A model generated the notes under the pieces. It saw only the letters and a list, made by a program, of their open reading frames with translations. It did no database searches and was not told the DNA's origin. The position numbers and the translations under genes were made by a program. A stretch of 64,000 nucleotides of DNA, from positions 248,001-312,000 of the forward strand of contig NZ_CAMGYZ010000003.1 in assembly GCF_946151055.1 (NCBI RefSeq), read 5' to 3'. Every line of letters begins with the position of its first letter. Position 1 is the first letter of the stretch. Below are positions 52,219 through 60,099 of the stretch, piece after piece. The DNA is from Bacillus sp. Marseille-Q3570 (GTDB lineage: Bacteria; Bacillota; Bacilli; Bacillales; Fictibacillaceae).

Positions 52219-52307
52219 AATTAAAGGAAGTATAATAATACTTTCTTCAGTATCAGCGCAACTAGGGCTCAGCCTGCACCAAAGGTTTGACTTTGCCGTT
52301 TTCTTTA
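52219..52307 (+). repeat. two-hairpin element, copy 4
   Basis: Fourth copy: ATTAAAGGAAGTATAATAA start, ACTTTCTTCAGTATCAGCGC middle, GGCTCAGCCTGC, and GTTTTCTTTA end. The second hairpin is degraded (GTTTGACTTTGCC). It directly follows the ohr terminator. Confidence 0.82.
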
Positions 52308-52382
52308 GTGGAGTCCTGTCATTCAATTTGGGAGAATTCTACAGTATTCGTTTTCATTCATCGGGCGAACACTTAAAAGAGC

Positions 52383-52412
52383 CAAAAAAGATGACTGCTT
52401 GATGCAGTCATC
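52383..52412 (-). terminator. intrinsic terminator of moaA
   Basis: GATGACTGC (52390-52398) pairs with GCAGTCATC (52404-52412); on the minus strand it is followed by TTTTTT. It overlaps the moaA stop codon. Confidence 0.85.
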
Positions 52413-53415
52413 CTCCTATATGGGACATTTCCACTTTGGATTTTCTTTTCGTGTGTGCCGTTCTCTCCTCGGAATAGCGGTCTTTCCGATTTGTCCATAT
52501 CCCTTTGATGATTTCCTTCATTTCTTCATTCGTAGCACCATTCCGCAAAGGACCGCGCAAGTCATGTCCTTTCGATGAGAAAAGGCAGGTGAAGAGCTTT
52601 CCTTCTGCAGAAAGTCTGGCTCGGTTGCAGGATGAACAGAAAGCATCTGTGACTGAGGAGATGATACCGATTTCGTCATCGGATCCTTGGTATCGGTACC
52701 TCGTCGCTACCTCACCTTGATAATTTGGTTCGATTGGTTCAAGCGGCATTTCTTCGTTGATTCGTTCTATGATCGCTTTTTTTGAGAAGACATCATCCAT
52801 TTTCCAGCCATTCGAATTCCCGACATCCATATACTCGATAAACCGTATGATGATGCCTTGTTCACGGAAATACTTGGCCATCGGTACTATATCCTGGTCA
52901 TTGACTCCTTTTTGGACGACCATATTCATCTTGATGCCTAGGCCTGCCTCTTTGGCAGCATCAATACCTTTTAAAACCGTATCCACTGAAACATCGCGTC
53001 CATTGATTTTCTTGAAACGTTCGTCATCCAGTGTGTCCAAGCTAATCGTTACACGATGCAGACCTGCAGCTTTCAATTGCTTCGCATACTTCGGCAAAAG
53101 AGAACCATTGGTCGTCATCGCGATGTCTTCAATATGATCAATGGAAGAAAGCATCTCGATCAAACCTGGCAAATCTTTCCTCATTAAGGGTTCGCCGCCT
53201 GTAATACGGATCTTTTTGATTCCCGAAGTGTCTTGGAACAATTGAGCTAGTCTTGTTATTTCTTCAAAGCTCAACAGCATATTCTTTTTTAAAAATTCGT
53301 AATCAGGACCGAATATGTCAGCAGGCATACAGTAATGACACCTGAAGTTGCAACGGTCAGTAACAGAAATCCGTATATCACGGAGTGGACGTTGTAGTTG
53401 GTCCAAAACGTTCAT
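52408..53415 (-). CDS. moaA: GTP 3',8-cyclase MoaA
   Basis: A 335-residue radical-SAM enzyme that starts molybdenum cofactor synthesis by turning GTP into 3',8-cyclo-GTP. The N-terminal cluster motif is [14 protein letters not shown], the [10 protein letters not shown] segment follows, and the C-terminal cluster is [21 protein letters not shown]. Its product feeds the molybdenum cofactor needed by the sulfite-oxidase-family enzyme at 32-33 kb and by formate dehydrogenase. fdhD lies just upstream on the same strand, 32 bp apart, so the two are likely cotranscribed. Confidence 0.95.
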   Translation of the reverse strand: MNVLDQLQRPLRDIRISVTDRCNFRCHYCMPADIFGPDYEFLKKNMLLSFEEITRLAQLFQDTSGIKKIRITGGEPLMRKDLPGLIEMLSSIDHIEDIAMTTNGSLLPKYAKQLKAAGLHRVTISLDTLDDERFKKINGRDVSVDTVLKGIDAAKEAGLGIKMNMVVQKGVNDQDIVPMAKYFREQGIIIRFIEYMDVGNSNGWKMDDVFSKKAIIERINEEMPLEPIEPNYQGEVATRYRYQGSDDEIGIISSVTDAFCSSCNRARLSAEGKLFTCLFSSKGHDLRGPLRNGATNEEMKEIIKGIWTNRKDRYSEERTAHTKRKSKVEMSHIGG

Positions 53416-53447
53416 AGCGGGCTGTCACCTCCTAATGGATTGGTAAT

Positions 53448-54227
53448 TCAAATAATCCGTTCTGGGTGTGTATAAACATTCATCTTATTTCCTCTTATGA
53501 AACCAGCCGTTGTTATATTCAAGTCTTCAGCAGCTTGGAGGGCAAGTTCAGTTGGTGCGGATTTTGAGAGTAGGATGCCAACTCCGATTTTTGCAGCCTT
53601 CATAAGAATTTCAGAAGAAATCCGTCCACTGAAAACAAGGATTTTATCTTGTACTTTGATCTTATTCATTAAGCAATGTCCGTAAAGTTTATCAAGGGCA
53701 TTGTGTCTGCCGATATCTGTACGTGAAACGATGATTCCCTCTTGTGTACATATGGCAGCATTGTGGACGCCACCTGTTTCGTGAAACGTACCGCTTGATA
53801 ATTGAAGCTCATTCATCAGGTTGATACCTTGCTTAAATGTTATCTTTTCTTTTGACATTGATGACTTTGCGGTTCTCACATCATTTTGGAAGTAAAAGGA
53901 TTGTCTACTTTTACCGCAACAGGATCCGATGAAACGTTTCGTATGATCGTGAATCGAAGGAGTGATTTCTGAAGTGGTTTCAATATAGGCAAATCCTTTA
54001 TCTTCATCCAAAGAGATGGAAGTGACATCACGTTCAAAAATACGGATGATTCCTTCTGATGCAAGAAAACCGATCACCATTTCTTCAAGATGAGTTGGTG
54101 TACATACCATTGTAGCAAATTCATTGCCATTCACCCTAATGGTAAGCGGATATTCTGTAGCAACGATATCTTCTTTTTCTGTCACTTTACCATCCTGGTA
54201 GGCTTTGATTTTGCGCCTTGTTTTCAT
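53448..54227 (-). CDS. fdhD: FdhD, sulfur carrier for formate dehydrogenase maturation
   Basis: A 259-residue protein with EYPLTIRVNGNEFATMVCTP at the front, the cysteine-containing loop RFIGSCCGKSRQSF near residue 110, GGVHNAAICTQEGI and DIGRHNALDKLYGHCL, all typical of FdhD. FdhD passes sulfur to the molybdenum cofactor of formate dehydrogenases. ATG 54227 has GGAGG at 5 bp; ATG 54239 and TTG 54263 are longer alternatives. No formate dehydrogenase gene is in the window. Confidence 0.9.
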   Translation of the reverse strand: MKTRRKIKAYQDGKVTEKEDIVATEYPLTIRVNGNEFATMVCTPTHLEEMVIGFLASEGIIRIFERDVTSISLDEDKGFAYIETTSEITPSIHDHTKRFIGSCCGKSRQSFYFQNDVRTAKSSMSKEKITFKQGINLMNELQLSSGTFHETGGVHNAAICTQEGIIVSRTDIGRHNALDKLYGHCLMNKIKVQDKILVFSGRISSEILMKAAKIGVGILLSKSAPTELALQAAEDLNITTAGFIRGNKMNVYTHPERII

Positions 54228-54342
54228 GATCTCCTCCATCGTATCCCTCGCTCCATAGTTCAATGGTTTCTTCCATCATTATATCTCATTTCCATGTTTT
54301 ATGTGGTTGAGGTGTTTGAAAAAGGAGCTGGAAATGACTATA

Positions 54343-54432
54343 TTGGGAAAACTCTTCTCAAATTCAATCGATTTTTGAAGTTAAAAAAGCGGAATTTTCC
54401 CAATAACGGAAAAGAGAATCCCATGTTATACT
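54343..54432 (+). promoter_or_regulatory. TTGGGAAAA / TTTTCCCAA promoter module, copy 1
   Basis: TTGGGAAAA (54343-54351) and TTTTCCCAA (54395-54403) are inverted arms separated by 43 bp. The -10 box TATACT (54427-54432) lies 23 bp after the second arm. The -35 position (TAACGG) is poor, which points to an activator bound at the arms. Spacings are the same in copies at 55992 and 63428. Confidence 0.7.
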
Positions 54433-54437
54433 GAAGT

Positions 54438-54512
54438 AGACAATCCCCTTAATACTCTGACACCGCCCATACCTTTTTTGGTGCAAGCACTCGTTGCTTG
54501 CACTCTTTTTTT
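54438..54512 (+). ncRNA. putative C-rich small RNA, copy 1
   Basis: From the expected start about 6 bp after TATACT the sequence runs through ACAATCCCCTT, an A/C-rich stretch with ACACCGCCCATACC, and a terminator hairpin GTGCAAGC/GCTTGCAC (54481-54488 and 54496-54503) followed by T. No reading frame is present. The same 70 bases occur again at 56088. Short C-rich unpaired stretches plus a terminator are typical of Bacillus trans-acting small RNAs that bind ribosome sites (such as RoxS or FsrA), but I do not claim identity with either. Confidence 0.65.
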
Positions 54513-54657
54513 GGTGCGTTTTCCTTTCGAAAATCAAAATATTTGTTATGAATGCGCTTACATGATACTATTTTACAAAATCATCACAGAAATTTTTACC
54601 AACAAGAAAGGTCATCAAGAGTTGCTTCACAAATTTTAGAATGTGAGGGGAGATAAT

Positions 54658-55914
54658 GTGTCAGATAAGGTGAAAAATCGTTGGTTAATTGCTTTATGTG
54701 GTGTAGGTATCCATTTATCGATCGGTTCGGTTTACTCCTGGAGTGTGTTTACGAAACCTTTGATGAATCAATTCGACTGGAGTTTGAGCATGGTTTCCTG
54801 GACGTTCAGTATTGCGATTCTGTTTCTAGGCCTTGCAGCGGCGTTCATGGGTCATTTTGTAGAAAAGCATGGCCCCAGGAAATCAGGTATCATCTCAGCG
54901 CTTTTTTTTGGACTTGGACTTTTGGGATCAGGACTCGCGATCAACTTTGAATCTCTTATTCTCCTTTATATTAGCTACGGCGTATTTGGTGGAATCGGAC
55001 TAGGGATTGGGTATATCGCGCCTGTCTCTACATTGGTGAAATGGTTTCCAGATAGGAGAGGTCTTGCAACAGGACTTGCGATCATGGGCTTTGGTTTTGC
55101 TTCACTGATTGCCAGTCCAGTGATCAATTCATTAATCCACCTCGTAGGAATAGCAGGAACCTTTTATACACTAGGTATCGTGTATTTGGCAATCATGCTT
55201 TTATCCTCCTCGTATCTTTCGCCACCTCCTGAAGGATGGAAGCCTGAAGGTTTTGAGGAAACGATGGACAAGCGGAAAAATAAAACACAGGACCTTTCAC
55301 AGCTTACTGCGAATGAATCTCTTAAAACAAGACGGTTTTGGTTCTTATGGCTAATGTTATTCATCAATGTTACTTGCGGGATTGCAATAATATCTGTTGC
55401 ATCTCCAATGGCTCAGGAGATTGCTGGTTTAAGTGCGGCAGCTGCAGCTACGATGGTCGGAATCATGGGTCTTTTCAACGGTTTGGGTAGGATTGGCTGG
55501 GCTTCTTTATCAGATTACATCGGCCGGCCGAATGTGTATACAACATTCTTCCTGATCCAGATTGTTCTATTTCTCCTATTACCAGTGACAACAGCAGCTT
55601 TATTATTCCAGGTTTCAATATTTGTGATATTGACGTGTTATGGCGGAGGCTTCGCTTCAATCCCAGCTTATATAGGGGATTTGTTTGGCACGAAACAGCT
55701 AGGAGCGATCCATGGATATATTCTAACTGCCTGGGCTGCAGCTGGACTAGCAGGACCGGTTATTGTTTCTTGGCTGCGTGAAGTTACAAAAAGTTATACA
55801 CTGACCCTTTATATTTTTGCTGGAGCATTTATAGTAGCACTTCTCGTGTCGATCCTTATACGTTCTGATATCAAGAAACTGAAAAAAGAAAATAAAGATA
55901 GATTAGCGAGTTAG
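54658..55914 (+). CDS. MFS transporter, oxalate/formate antiporter (OFA) family
   Basis: A 418-residue membrane protein with twelve predicted segments. The OFA signature is visible: GVGIHLSIGSVYSWSVFTKP near the N-terminus, GLGIGYIAPVSTLVKWFPDR and GLATGLAIMGFGFASL, and in the second half SLSDYIGRPN and GGGFASIPAYIGDLFGTKQL. It would exchange or export small carboxylates. The start is GTG 54658 after GAGGGGAG; the frame is open to 54643. It lies 146 bp after small RNA candidate 1, whose CCCC stretch could pair with its ribosome site. Confidence 0.87.
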   Translation: MSDKVKNRWLIALCGVGIHLSIGSVYSWSVFTKPLMNQFDWSLSMVSWTFSIAILFLGLAAAFMGHFVEKHGPRKSGIISALFFGLGLLGSGLAINFESLILLYISYGVFGGIGLGIGYIAPVSTLVKWFPDRRGLATGLAIMGFGFASLIASPVINSLIHLVGIAGTFYTLGIVYLAIMLLSSSYLSPPPEGWKPEGFEETMDKRKNKTQDLSQLTANESLKTRRFWFLWLMLFINVTCGIAIISVASPMAQEIAGLSAAAAATMVGIMGLFNGLGRIGWASLSDYIGRPNVYTTFFLIQIVLFLLLPVTTAALLFQVSIFVILTCYGGGFASIPAYIGDLFGTKQLGAIHGYILTAWAAAGLAGPVIVSWLREVTKSYTLTLYIFAGAFIVALLVSILIRSDIKKLKKENKDRLAS

Positions 55915-55991
55915 CAGTCAAGTTTCATGTCCCTAATACAAAATGACTATAAACCCGAATATTCTGACGTTGTTTTTTGTGGGTAGGAAAG

Positions 55992-56081
55992 TTGGGAAAA
56001 TTTTTGTTGTCAGCCATCGATTTTTCTGGTGTAAATCCAATTGTTTTCCCAATAACAAACGCTTTAGTACCGTGTTATACT
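55992..56081 (+). promoter_or_regulatory. TTGGGAAAA / TTTTCCCAA promoter module, copy 2
   Basis: Arms at 55992-56000 and 56044-56052 (43 bp between them), -10 TATACT at 56076-56081 (23 bp after). The 43-bp spacer sequence differs from copy 1 in most positions, so only arms and spacing are kept. Confidence 0.7.
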
Positions 56082-56087
56082 AAAGTA

Positions 56088-56160
56088 GACAATCCCCTTA
56101 AAACTCTGACACCGCCCATACCTTTTTGGTGCAAGCTCTCGTAGCTTGCACTCTTTTTTT
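56088..56160 (+). ncRNA. putative C-rich small RNA, copy 2
   Basis: Nearly identical to the candidate at 54438: ACAATCCCCTTAAAACTCTG, ACACCGCCCATACC, and a terminator GTGCAAGCT/AGCTTGCAC followed by seven T. The closing pair of the stem is A-T in copy 1 and T-A here, a compensatory change that supports a real RNA hairpin. The rest of 56161-56659 holds a fragment of the Bacillus GC-rich repeat near 56170-56220 and a possible structured leader; no gene was seen. Confidence 0.65.
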
Positions 56161-56510
56161 GCCTTCTCATGAGTTCTTCGCTGCGGGGTCTCGCCTGGCT
56201 CGCTGGTCCGCAAGAGTGTCGGGAACTTCACTTGAAACCAACAAATTCGTTAGAACATAAAAGATAAATTGAACATTCCACTGCCATAAGCTTTCAGCAC
56301 CCTTTTTTACACCATTCCATTAACAACAAACACCTTTCAAAAAAAGATTGTTGAAAAAATCTTAAAATAGTACTGACAGTCGAAAACTATAATAGAAATG
56401 TCAACGCGGATTGAATACATATGAACATTTTTTCGGTAAATGAATCATCATATAGTTTATATCCATCAATCTGGGGGTAAATTGTTATTGTTTATAGATA
56501 CCAGCAGATT

Positions 56511-56607
56511 ATGGATTCAACGAGGATCGGCTCATCTCATAAAAGAGCGGCTCTAAAATTTTCACACCACCTGAGCTGTGTCTTTTGAATGTGTCGATCC
56601 AATCCAT
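56511..56607 (+). promoter_or_regulatory. possible structured leader before the SDR gene
   Basis: ATGGATT and GGATCG (56511-56529) pair in order with CGATCC and AATCCAT (56595-56607), giving 13 pairs in two helices around a 65-base interior with a GCTC/GAGC hairpin. It lies 50 bp before the ribosome site. I do not recognise a riboswitch class; it may be only chance pairing. Confidence 0.3.
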
Positions 56608-56659
56608 GATTAAAACTTTGAGTTTTTAAGTTTCTTAAAAATGTAAAGGAGCGGCGGCG

Positions 56660-57460
56660 ATGAATGTTTTTTCAATTGATGCACTAGAAAATCGACATGT
56701 TATTGTGACTGGTGCAAGTGGAGGGATTGGGAGCGAAACAGCCAAAGCTGTGGTGAAGATGGGTGGAAAAGTAACAATCACCGCAAGAGATGCAAAGAAG
56801 TTGGACCTGTTGAAACAAGAGCTTACAGAATATACACCACAGGACAATATCAATTTACATATAGCCGACTTGACGAGTGAAAATGAACAAACTCATCTTG
56901 TAGATAAGGCGGTTGAAAAGCTAGGTCCAGTGTATGCATTGGTGAATTGTGCAGGAATAACTGGTGGCGGAATTGTTGATGATACGTCAAAGGAAGAGTT
57001 GGAATTCATCATGGATCTGAATTATACATCAGCAGTCATGTTGACCAAACTCGTCTATCAAAGTATGAAACAGCAGAAACGTGGGGCCATCATCAATGTT
57101 TCGTCTTTATCAGGTTTAAGAGGAACCTATGGGAATACGGCCTATGCTGGGTCAAAATTCGCGCTGATCGGATTCACGCATTCTTTCGCGTTTGAAGCGA
57201 TCGAATACGGAGTAAGAGTCAATGCTGTCTGTCCAGGTTATGTGAACACGCCTATGGGCATAAAAGCAATTGAAAAGAGGGCAGTGCGTAACGGAATCAC
57301 TTTTGAGGAACAATTGAAAAGTATCGAAAATGAATATCCGTCAGGAAAATTGACCCAACCTGAGGAAGTTGCCAATACGATTGCATACTTGCTTACCGAT
57401 GCAGCACCTAACATTATCGGGGAATCGGTTAAAATTTCTGGTGGAAGTGTCATGCGTTAG
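56660..57460 (+). CDS. short-chain dehydrogenase/reductase (FabG-like)
   Basis: A 266-residue SDR with IVTGASGGIGSETAKAV, the NCAG motif in place of NNAG, the catalytic serine region NVSSLSGLRGTYGNTAYAGSKFALIGF, and CPGYVNTPM. The start ATG follows AAAGGAGCGG. It stands alone behind a long leader region, with an intrinsic terminator at its end. The substrate cannot be told; 3-oxoacyl reductases and sugar/polyol dehydrogenases share these motifs. Confidence 0.87.
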   Translation: MNVFSIDALENRHVIVTGASGGIGSETAKAVVKMGGKVTITARDAKKLDLLKQELTEYTPQDNINLHIADLTSENEQTHLVDKAVEKLGPVYALVNCAGITGGGIVDDTSKEELEFIMDLNYTSAVMLTKLVYQSMKQQKRGAIINVSSLSGLRGTYGNTAYAGSKFALIGFTHSFAFEAIEYGVRVNAVCPGYVNTPMGIKAIEKRAVRNGITFEEQLKSIENEYPSGKLTQPEEVANTIAYLLTDAAPNIIGESVKISGGSVMR

Positions 57461-57467
57461 AAAAAGC

Positions 57468-57505
57468 AAAAGGGACTAACCTGGTCGGATAGTCCCTTAT
57501 TTGTT
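57468..57505 (+). terminator. intrinsic terminator
   Basis: AAGGGACTA (57470-57478) pairs with TAGTCCCTT (57490-57498), followed by ATTTGTT. Copy 5 of the two-hairpin element starts directly after it. Confidence 0.85.
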
Positions 57506-57507
57506 CC

Positions 57508-57600
57508 ACTTGAAGAAAGTATAAAAATACTTTGTTCAGTATAAGCGCAACTAAAGATCAGCCTGCGCTAACGGCCTGGCAAAGCCCGAGTTTTTCTTTA
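57508..57600 (+). repeat. two-hairpin element, copy 5
   Basis: Fifth copy: ACTTGAAGAAAGTATAAAAA start, GTTCAGTATAAGCGCAACTA middle, CAGCCTGCGC, altered second hairpin CCTGGCAAAGCCCGAG, and TTTTTCTTTA end. It lies 2 bp after a terminator and between convergent genes. Confidence 0.85.
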
Positions 57601-57610
57601 TCCTGACAAG

Positions 57611-57886
57611 CTATGCTCTTACAGCTTCTTTCAACTGTTTACCAGGCTTGAATGCTGGAGTACGTGTTGCAGGAATTTGAATGACTTGACCTGTCTGTGG
57701 GTTACGTCCTTTTCTTGCTTGGCGTTCACGGACTTCAAAACTACCAAACCCGATCAGCTGGACGTTTTCTCCGTTTGTAAGTCTTTGAGTAATCGCATCA
57801 ATAACTGCATTGACAGCTGTAGTAGAATGTTTTTTGGATAATCCTGTTTGTTCAGCAACCTGTTGAATCAAATCACGTTTGTTCAT
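57611..57886 (-). CDS. hup: HU-family DNA-binding protein (HBsu-like)
   Basis: A 91-residue nucleoid protein. It starts [19 protein letters not shown] and has the HU dimer core [20 protein letters not shown] and the DNA-binding arm [27 protein letters not shown] precedes ATG on the minus strand. It bends and compacts DNA as a dimer. Many Bacillus species carry more than one HU; this may not be the main copy, since the usual neighbours of hbs (spoIVA, mtrA) are absent. Confidence 0.93.
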   Translation of the reverse strand: MNKRDLIQQVAEQTGLSKKHSTTAVNAVIDAITQRLTNGENVQLIGFGSFEVRERQARKGRNPQTGQVIQIPATRTPAFKPGKQLKEAVRA

Positions 57887-57953
57887 TTTTTATTCCTCCT
57901 TGGATATTGTTCAGTAGAACATTATGTATCTACCATTCTTACCGGTTTTGATT

Positions 57954-57982
57954 TTTATATACATCCATACTCTAAAAAATCA
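57954..57982 (-). promoter_or_regulatory. sigma-A-type promoter of the HU gene
   Basis: On the minus strand TTGATT (57982-57977) and TATAAA (57959-57954) are 17 bp apart, about 68 bp before the start codon. Confidence 0.55.
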
Positions 57983-58059
57983 AAAAATATCCAGGACGGT
58001 AAAAATGCGGGTTGTTTGTGGTAATTGAATGGCTGTCGTGAAAATCAATATTAGATACA

Positions 58060-58099
58060 AAAAATAAAGGAAGGCTGACCCGCTAAAAGGCCTTCCTTC
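58060..58099 (-). terminator. intrinsic terminator of the YdjO-like gene
   Basis: AAGGAAGGC (58067-58075) pairs with GCCTTCCTT (58090-58098); on the minus strand T-rich sequence follows. Confidence 0.8.
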
Positions 58100-58111
58100 C
58101 TGTAAATGAGT

Positions 58112-58297
58112 TTATGATAGTTCCGGTAATATTCGCACTTCCGGTTTCATTGGTGAACTACAGAGTGGACAAGCTGGTTCAGAATCAAACGTCAACCCAT
58201 CTCTCATCCATCCAGAACAATTATCGTTTGTACAGCTCCAAACTTTCGTTTCCACTTCAGGGATTGGTTCTTGTTGATTCTTTGAGAAAAATGCCAT
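58112..58297 (-). CDS. YdjO-like cold-inducible small protein
   Basis: A 61-residue protein with two CxxC-like zinc-binding pairs, WSCTNDNCSGWMRDG and PACPLCSSPMKPE, the pattern of Bacillus subtilis YdjO, described as cold-inducible. GAGGGTGG lies before ATG 58297; GTG 58306 overlaps that site. It is a single gene with its own terminator. The biochemical role is unknown. Confidence 0.82.
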   Translation of the reverse strand: MAFFSKNQQEPIPEVETKVWSCTNDNCSGWMRDGLTFDSEPACPLCSSPMKPEVRILPELS

Positions 58298-58438
58298 TGC
58301 TTCCACCCTCTTTATCTTAGTATCTCTATTATAACCAATTTTACAAAATAATATAGTTCAGAAGTTCAAGGTTAGGGTGAAAAAGGTAATGAAATGTGTA
58401 AGAACATACATATTAATTAACATCAGGGGGCGAAAATA

Positions 58439-58801
58439 ATGGAATTATCGAATAAAGTTACAGTGTCGTTCACTCAGCTCATGAGTGATATCCAACAGTT
58501 TCTTGAACACAACCGGAAGTACTTTGAATTTTATCGTGTCAGGGCTTGGATTTGGAGTGCTTTTGTTCCATTCATTCTTTTTGTTCCGACTTACTTATTG
58601 CTTGCAGCATTTGATCAGTTCAATTTCTCCTCCATCGTACAGTTTTTCTTAAGTCTTTTTCTATTCATCACCTGGATTGTGACGCCAGGAATGTTTTTAT
58701 ATATCAATAAAGACCGTCATATCATCTCAAAAATATGGTTATGGACATGGCTTGGTTTGAATCTAGCTTTCATCATTATTTGGATCATTGTTTTCACATG
58801 A
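58439..58801 (+). CDS. small membrane protein, unknown
   Basis: A 120-residue protein with a charged first third (DIQQFLEHNRKYFEFYRVRA) and three hydrophobic segments after it. AGGGGG precedes the ATG, and a terminator follows, so the gene is likely real. I do not recognise the family. Confidence 0.65.
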   Translation: MELSNKVTVSFTQLMSDIQQFLEHNRKYFEFYRVRAWIWSAFVPFILFVPTYLLLAAFDQFNFSSIVQFFLSLFLFITWIVTPGMFLYINKDRHIISKIWLWTWLGLNLAFIIIWIIVFT

Positions 58802-58817
58802 TTGATTGGAATATCAG

Positions 58818-58851
58818 AAGGGTGGCGCTTTTACAGGCCATCCTTTTTTGT
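58818..58851 (+). terminator. intrinsic terminator
   Basis: AAGGGTGGC and GCCATCCTT form a stem with one G-T pair, followed by six T. Copy 6 of the two-hairpin element begins at its end. Confidence 0.8.
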
Positions 58852-58939
58852 ATTTAAAGAAAGTATAAATACTTTCTTCAATATAAGGGCAACTAAGGCT
58901 CAACCTGCGACTAAGCTTAGCTTTGCCTGGTTTTCTTTA
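58852..58939 (+). repeat. two-hairpin element, copy 6
   Basis: Sixth copy: ATTTAAAGAAAGTATAAAT, then ACTTTCTTCAATATAAGGGC, AACTAAGGCTCAACCTGCGA, a weakened second hairpin (CTTAGCTTTGCCTGG) and TTTTCTTTA. It abuts the T-run of the preceding terminator. Confidence 0.88.
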
Positions 58940-58975
58940 TTTTGTAAAAGAGTTTGCTCCAGACAGATCGATTGC

Positions 58976-59148
58976 CTGTCTCAAAAATGCGCTGATTGGG
59001 GCAGGAGGAGACGCCAGAAACGAGAAGCTGTCCCGAAAAGGCGCTAATTCGGACAGGAAAATGAAACCCTGTCCGAAACGGGGTCAACTTCAGACAGGAG
59101 AAGAGGAAAAAGCAAAACCCTGTCTGAACCTGGACCATCTCCGAACAG
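58976..59148. repeat. second hairpin array with the 29-nt CTGTCC palindrome
   Basis: Four 29-nt imperfect palindromes start at 58976, 59028, 59069 and 59120. Each begins CTGTC and ends with a CAG, with arms such as CTGTCCCGAA and TTCGGACAG. They share length and arm sequence with the tandem array at 33746 but are more diverged and unevenly spaced (52, 41, 51 bp). The remaining stretch to 59346 shows no gene; it must hold the liaF promoter. Confidence 0.7.
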
Positions 59149-59346
59149 GAGCAGACTCCGACTGCAGGAAAGACTCCATTTTTCTGAAATCTCAGTCTTG
59201 AGACGGAGACGAATACGTTCCCTGGATTGTTCTAGCTTTCTTGCAATCGAGGTATTCTTATATTAACAGTAAAAAAGAAGGGGAATGGCAACATTTGTCT
59301 AACTTTAAAAGATGACCCTTCATAAAAGATAAAGGTGTGTGGTCAG

Positions 59347-60087
59347 ATGAAATTGAGGTCTGGAGGACAATTTGTAGTAGCTGTAATTTTTGTGCTTATC
59401 GGATCCATGTTGCTTCTTGTCAACCTGGGTATGATTTCCATGGAAATAGATGAAGCGTTTGTTTTCTTGTATCCTTTTGTAATATTGTTGCTTGGTTTGA
59501 AGTGGTTATTGGAGGCGATGTTTACAAAAGGACGTCGGGGAAGTTGGTTCATGGGCTTGTTTTTGTCGGTCATTGGTGGTTTGTTGGTCGGTGATCGTTT
59601 AGGAGTCATGGAGTTCCGGTTTGAACAAATCCTTAACTTATGGCCGTTATTATTGGTGTACATCGGAATCCGGATGCTTTGGGGAAGAGGGCCGAAAATA
59701 ACAATTGATCGTAAAAAGAAACATTCGAAAAGTAACTTTGTCACAGATGTTTCGATGAAGGATGATAATTGGCATGTAGAAGATATGGATGAATGGAACG
59801 GTGTGGCTGACTTTGATTTCGATTACACACGGGCATTCATTCCAGATAAAGAAACGACTATCCAATTAGGAGGATGGGTAGGAGATATTAAAATCCTGAT
59901 TCCAGAGGATGTCGAGTTTTGTGTTACATCCAACACTAAGGTCGGAGATATCAAAATCGGCAATTATAAAAAGGACGGTCTGTTGAAAGAGGCGAAGTAT
60001 AAAACTGAAGGTTATGATGAAGCAACTAGGAAACTGACATTTGATTTCAAGTTTCAAGTTTTGGATTTGAAAATAAACCGGGTCTAG
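59347..60087 (+). CDS. liaF: LiaF, negative regulator of the LiaRS envelope-stress system
   Basis: A 246-residue protein with four N-terminal hydrophobic segments (residues 1-105) and a cytoplasmic beta-rich C-terminal domain containing GGWVGDIKILIPEDVEFCV and NTKVGDIKIG, typical of LiaF/VraT. LiaF holds the kinase LiaS inactive until cell-wall antibiotics or lipid II cycle stress are sensed. The start is ATG 59347 about 9 bp after AAAGGTG. It is followed 12 bp later by liaS. No liaI or liaH gene is upstream. Confidence 0.88.
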   Translation: MKLRSGGQFVVAVIFVLIGSMLLLVNLGMISMEIDEAFVFLYPFVILLLGLKWLLEAMFTKGRRGSWFMGLFLSVIGGLLVGDRLGVMEFRFEQILNLWPLLLVYIGIRMLWGRGPKITIDRKKKHSKSNFVTDVSMKDDNWHVEDMDEWNGVADFDFDYTRAFIPDKETTIQLGGWVGDIKILIPEDVEFCVTSNTKVGDIKIGNYKKDGLLKEAKYKTEGYDEATRKLTFDFKFQVLDLKINRV

Positions 60088-60099
60088 GGAGAGGATGTA

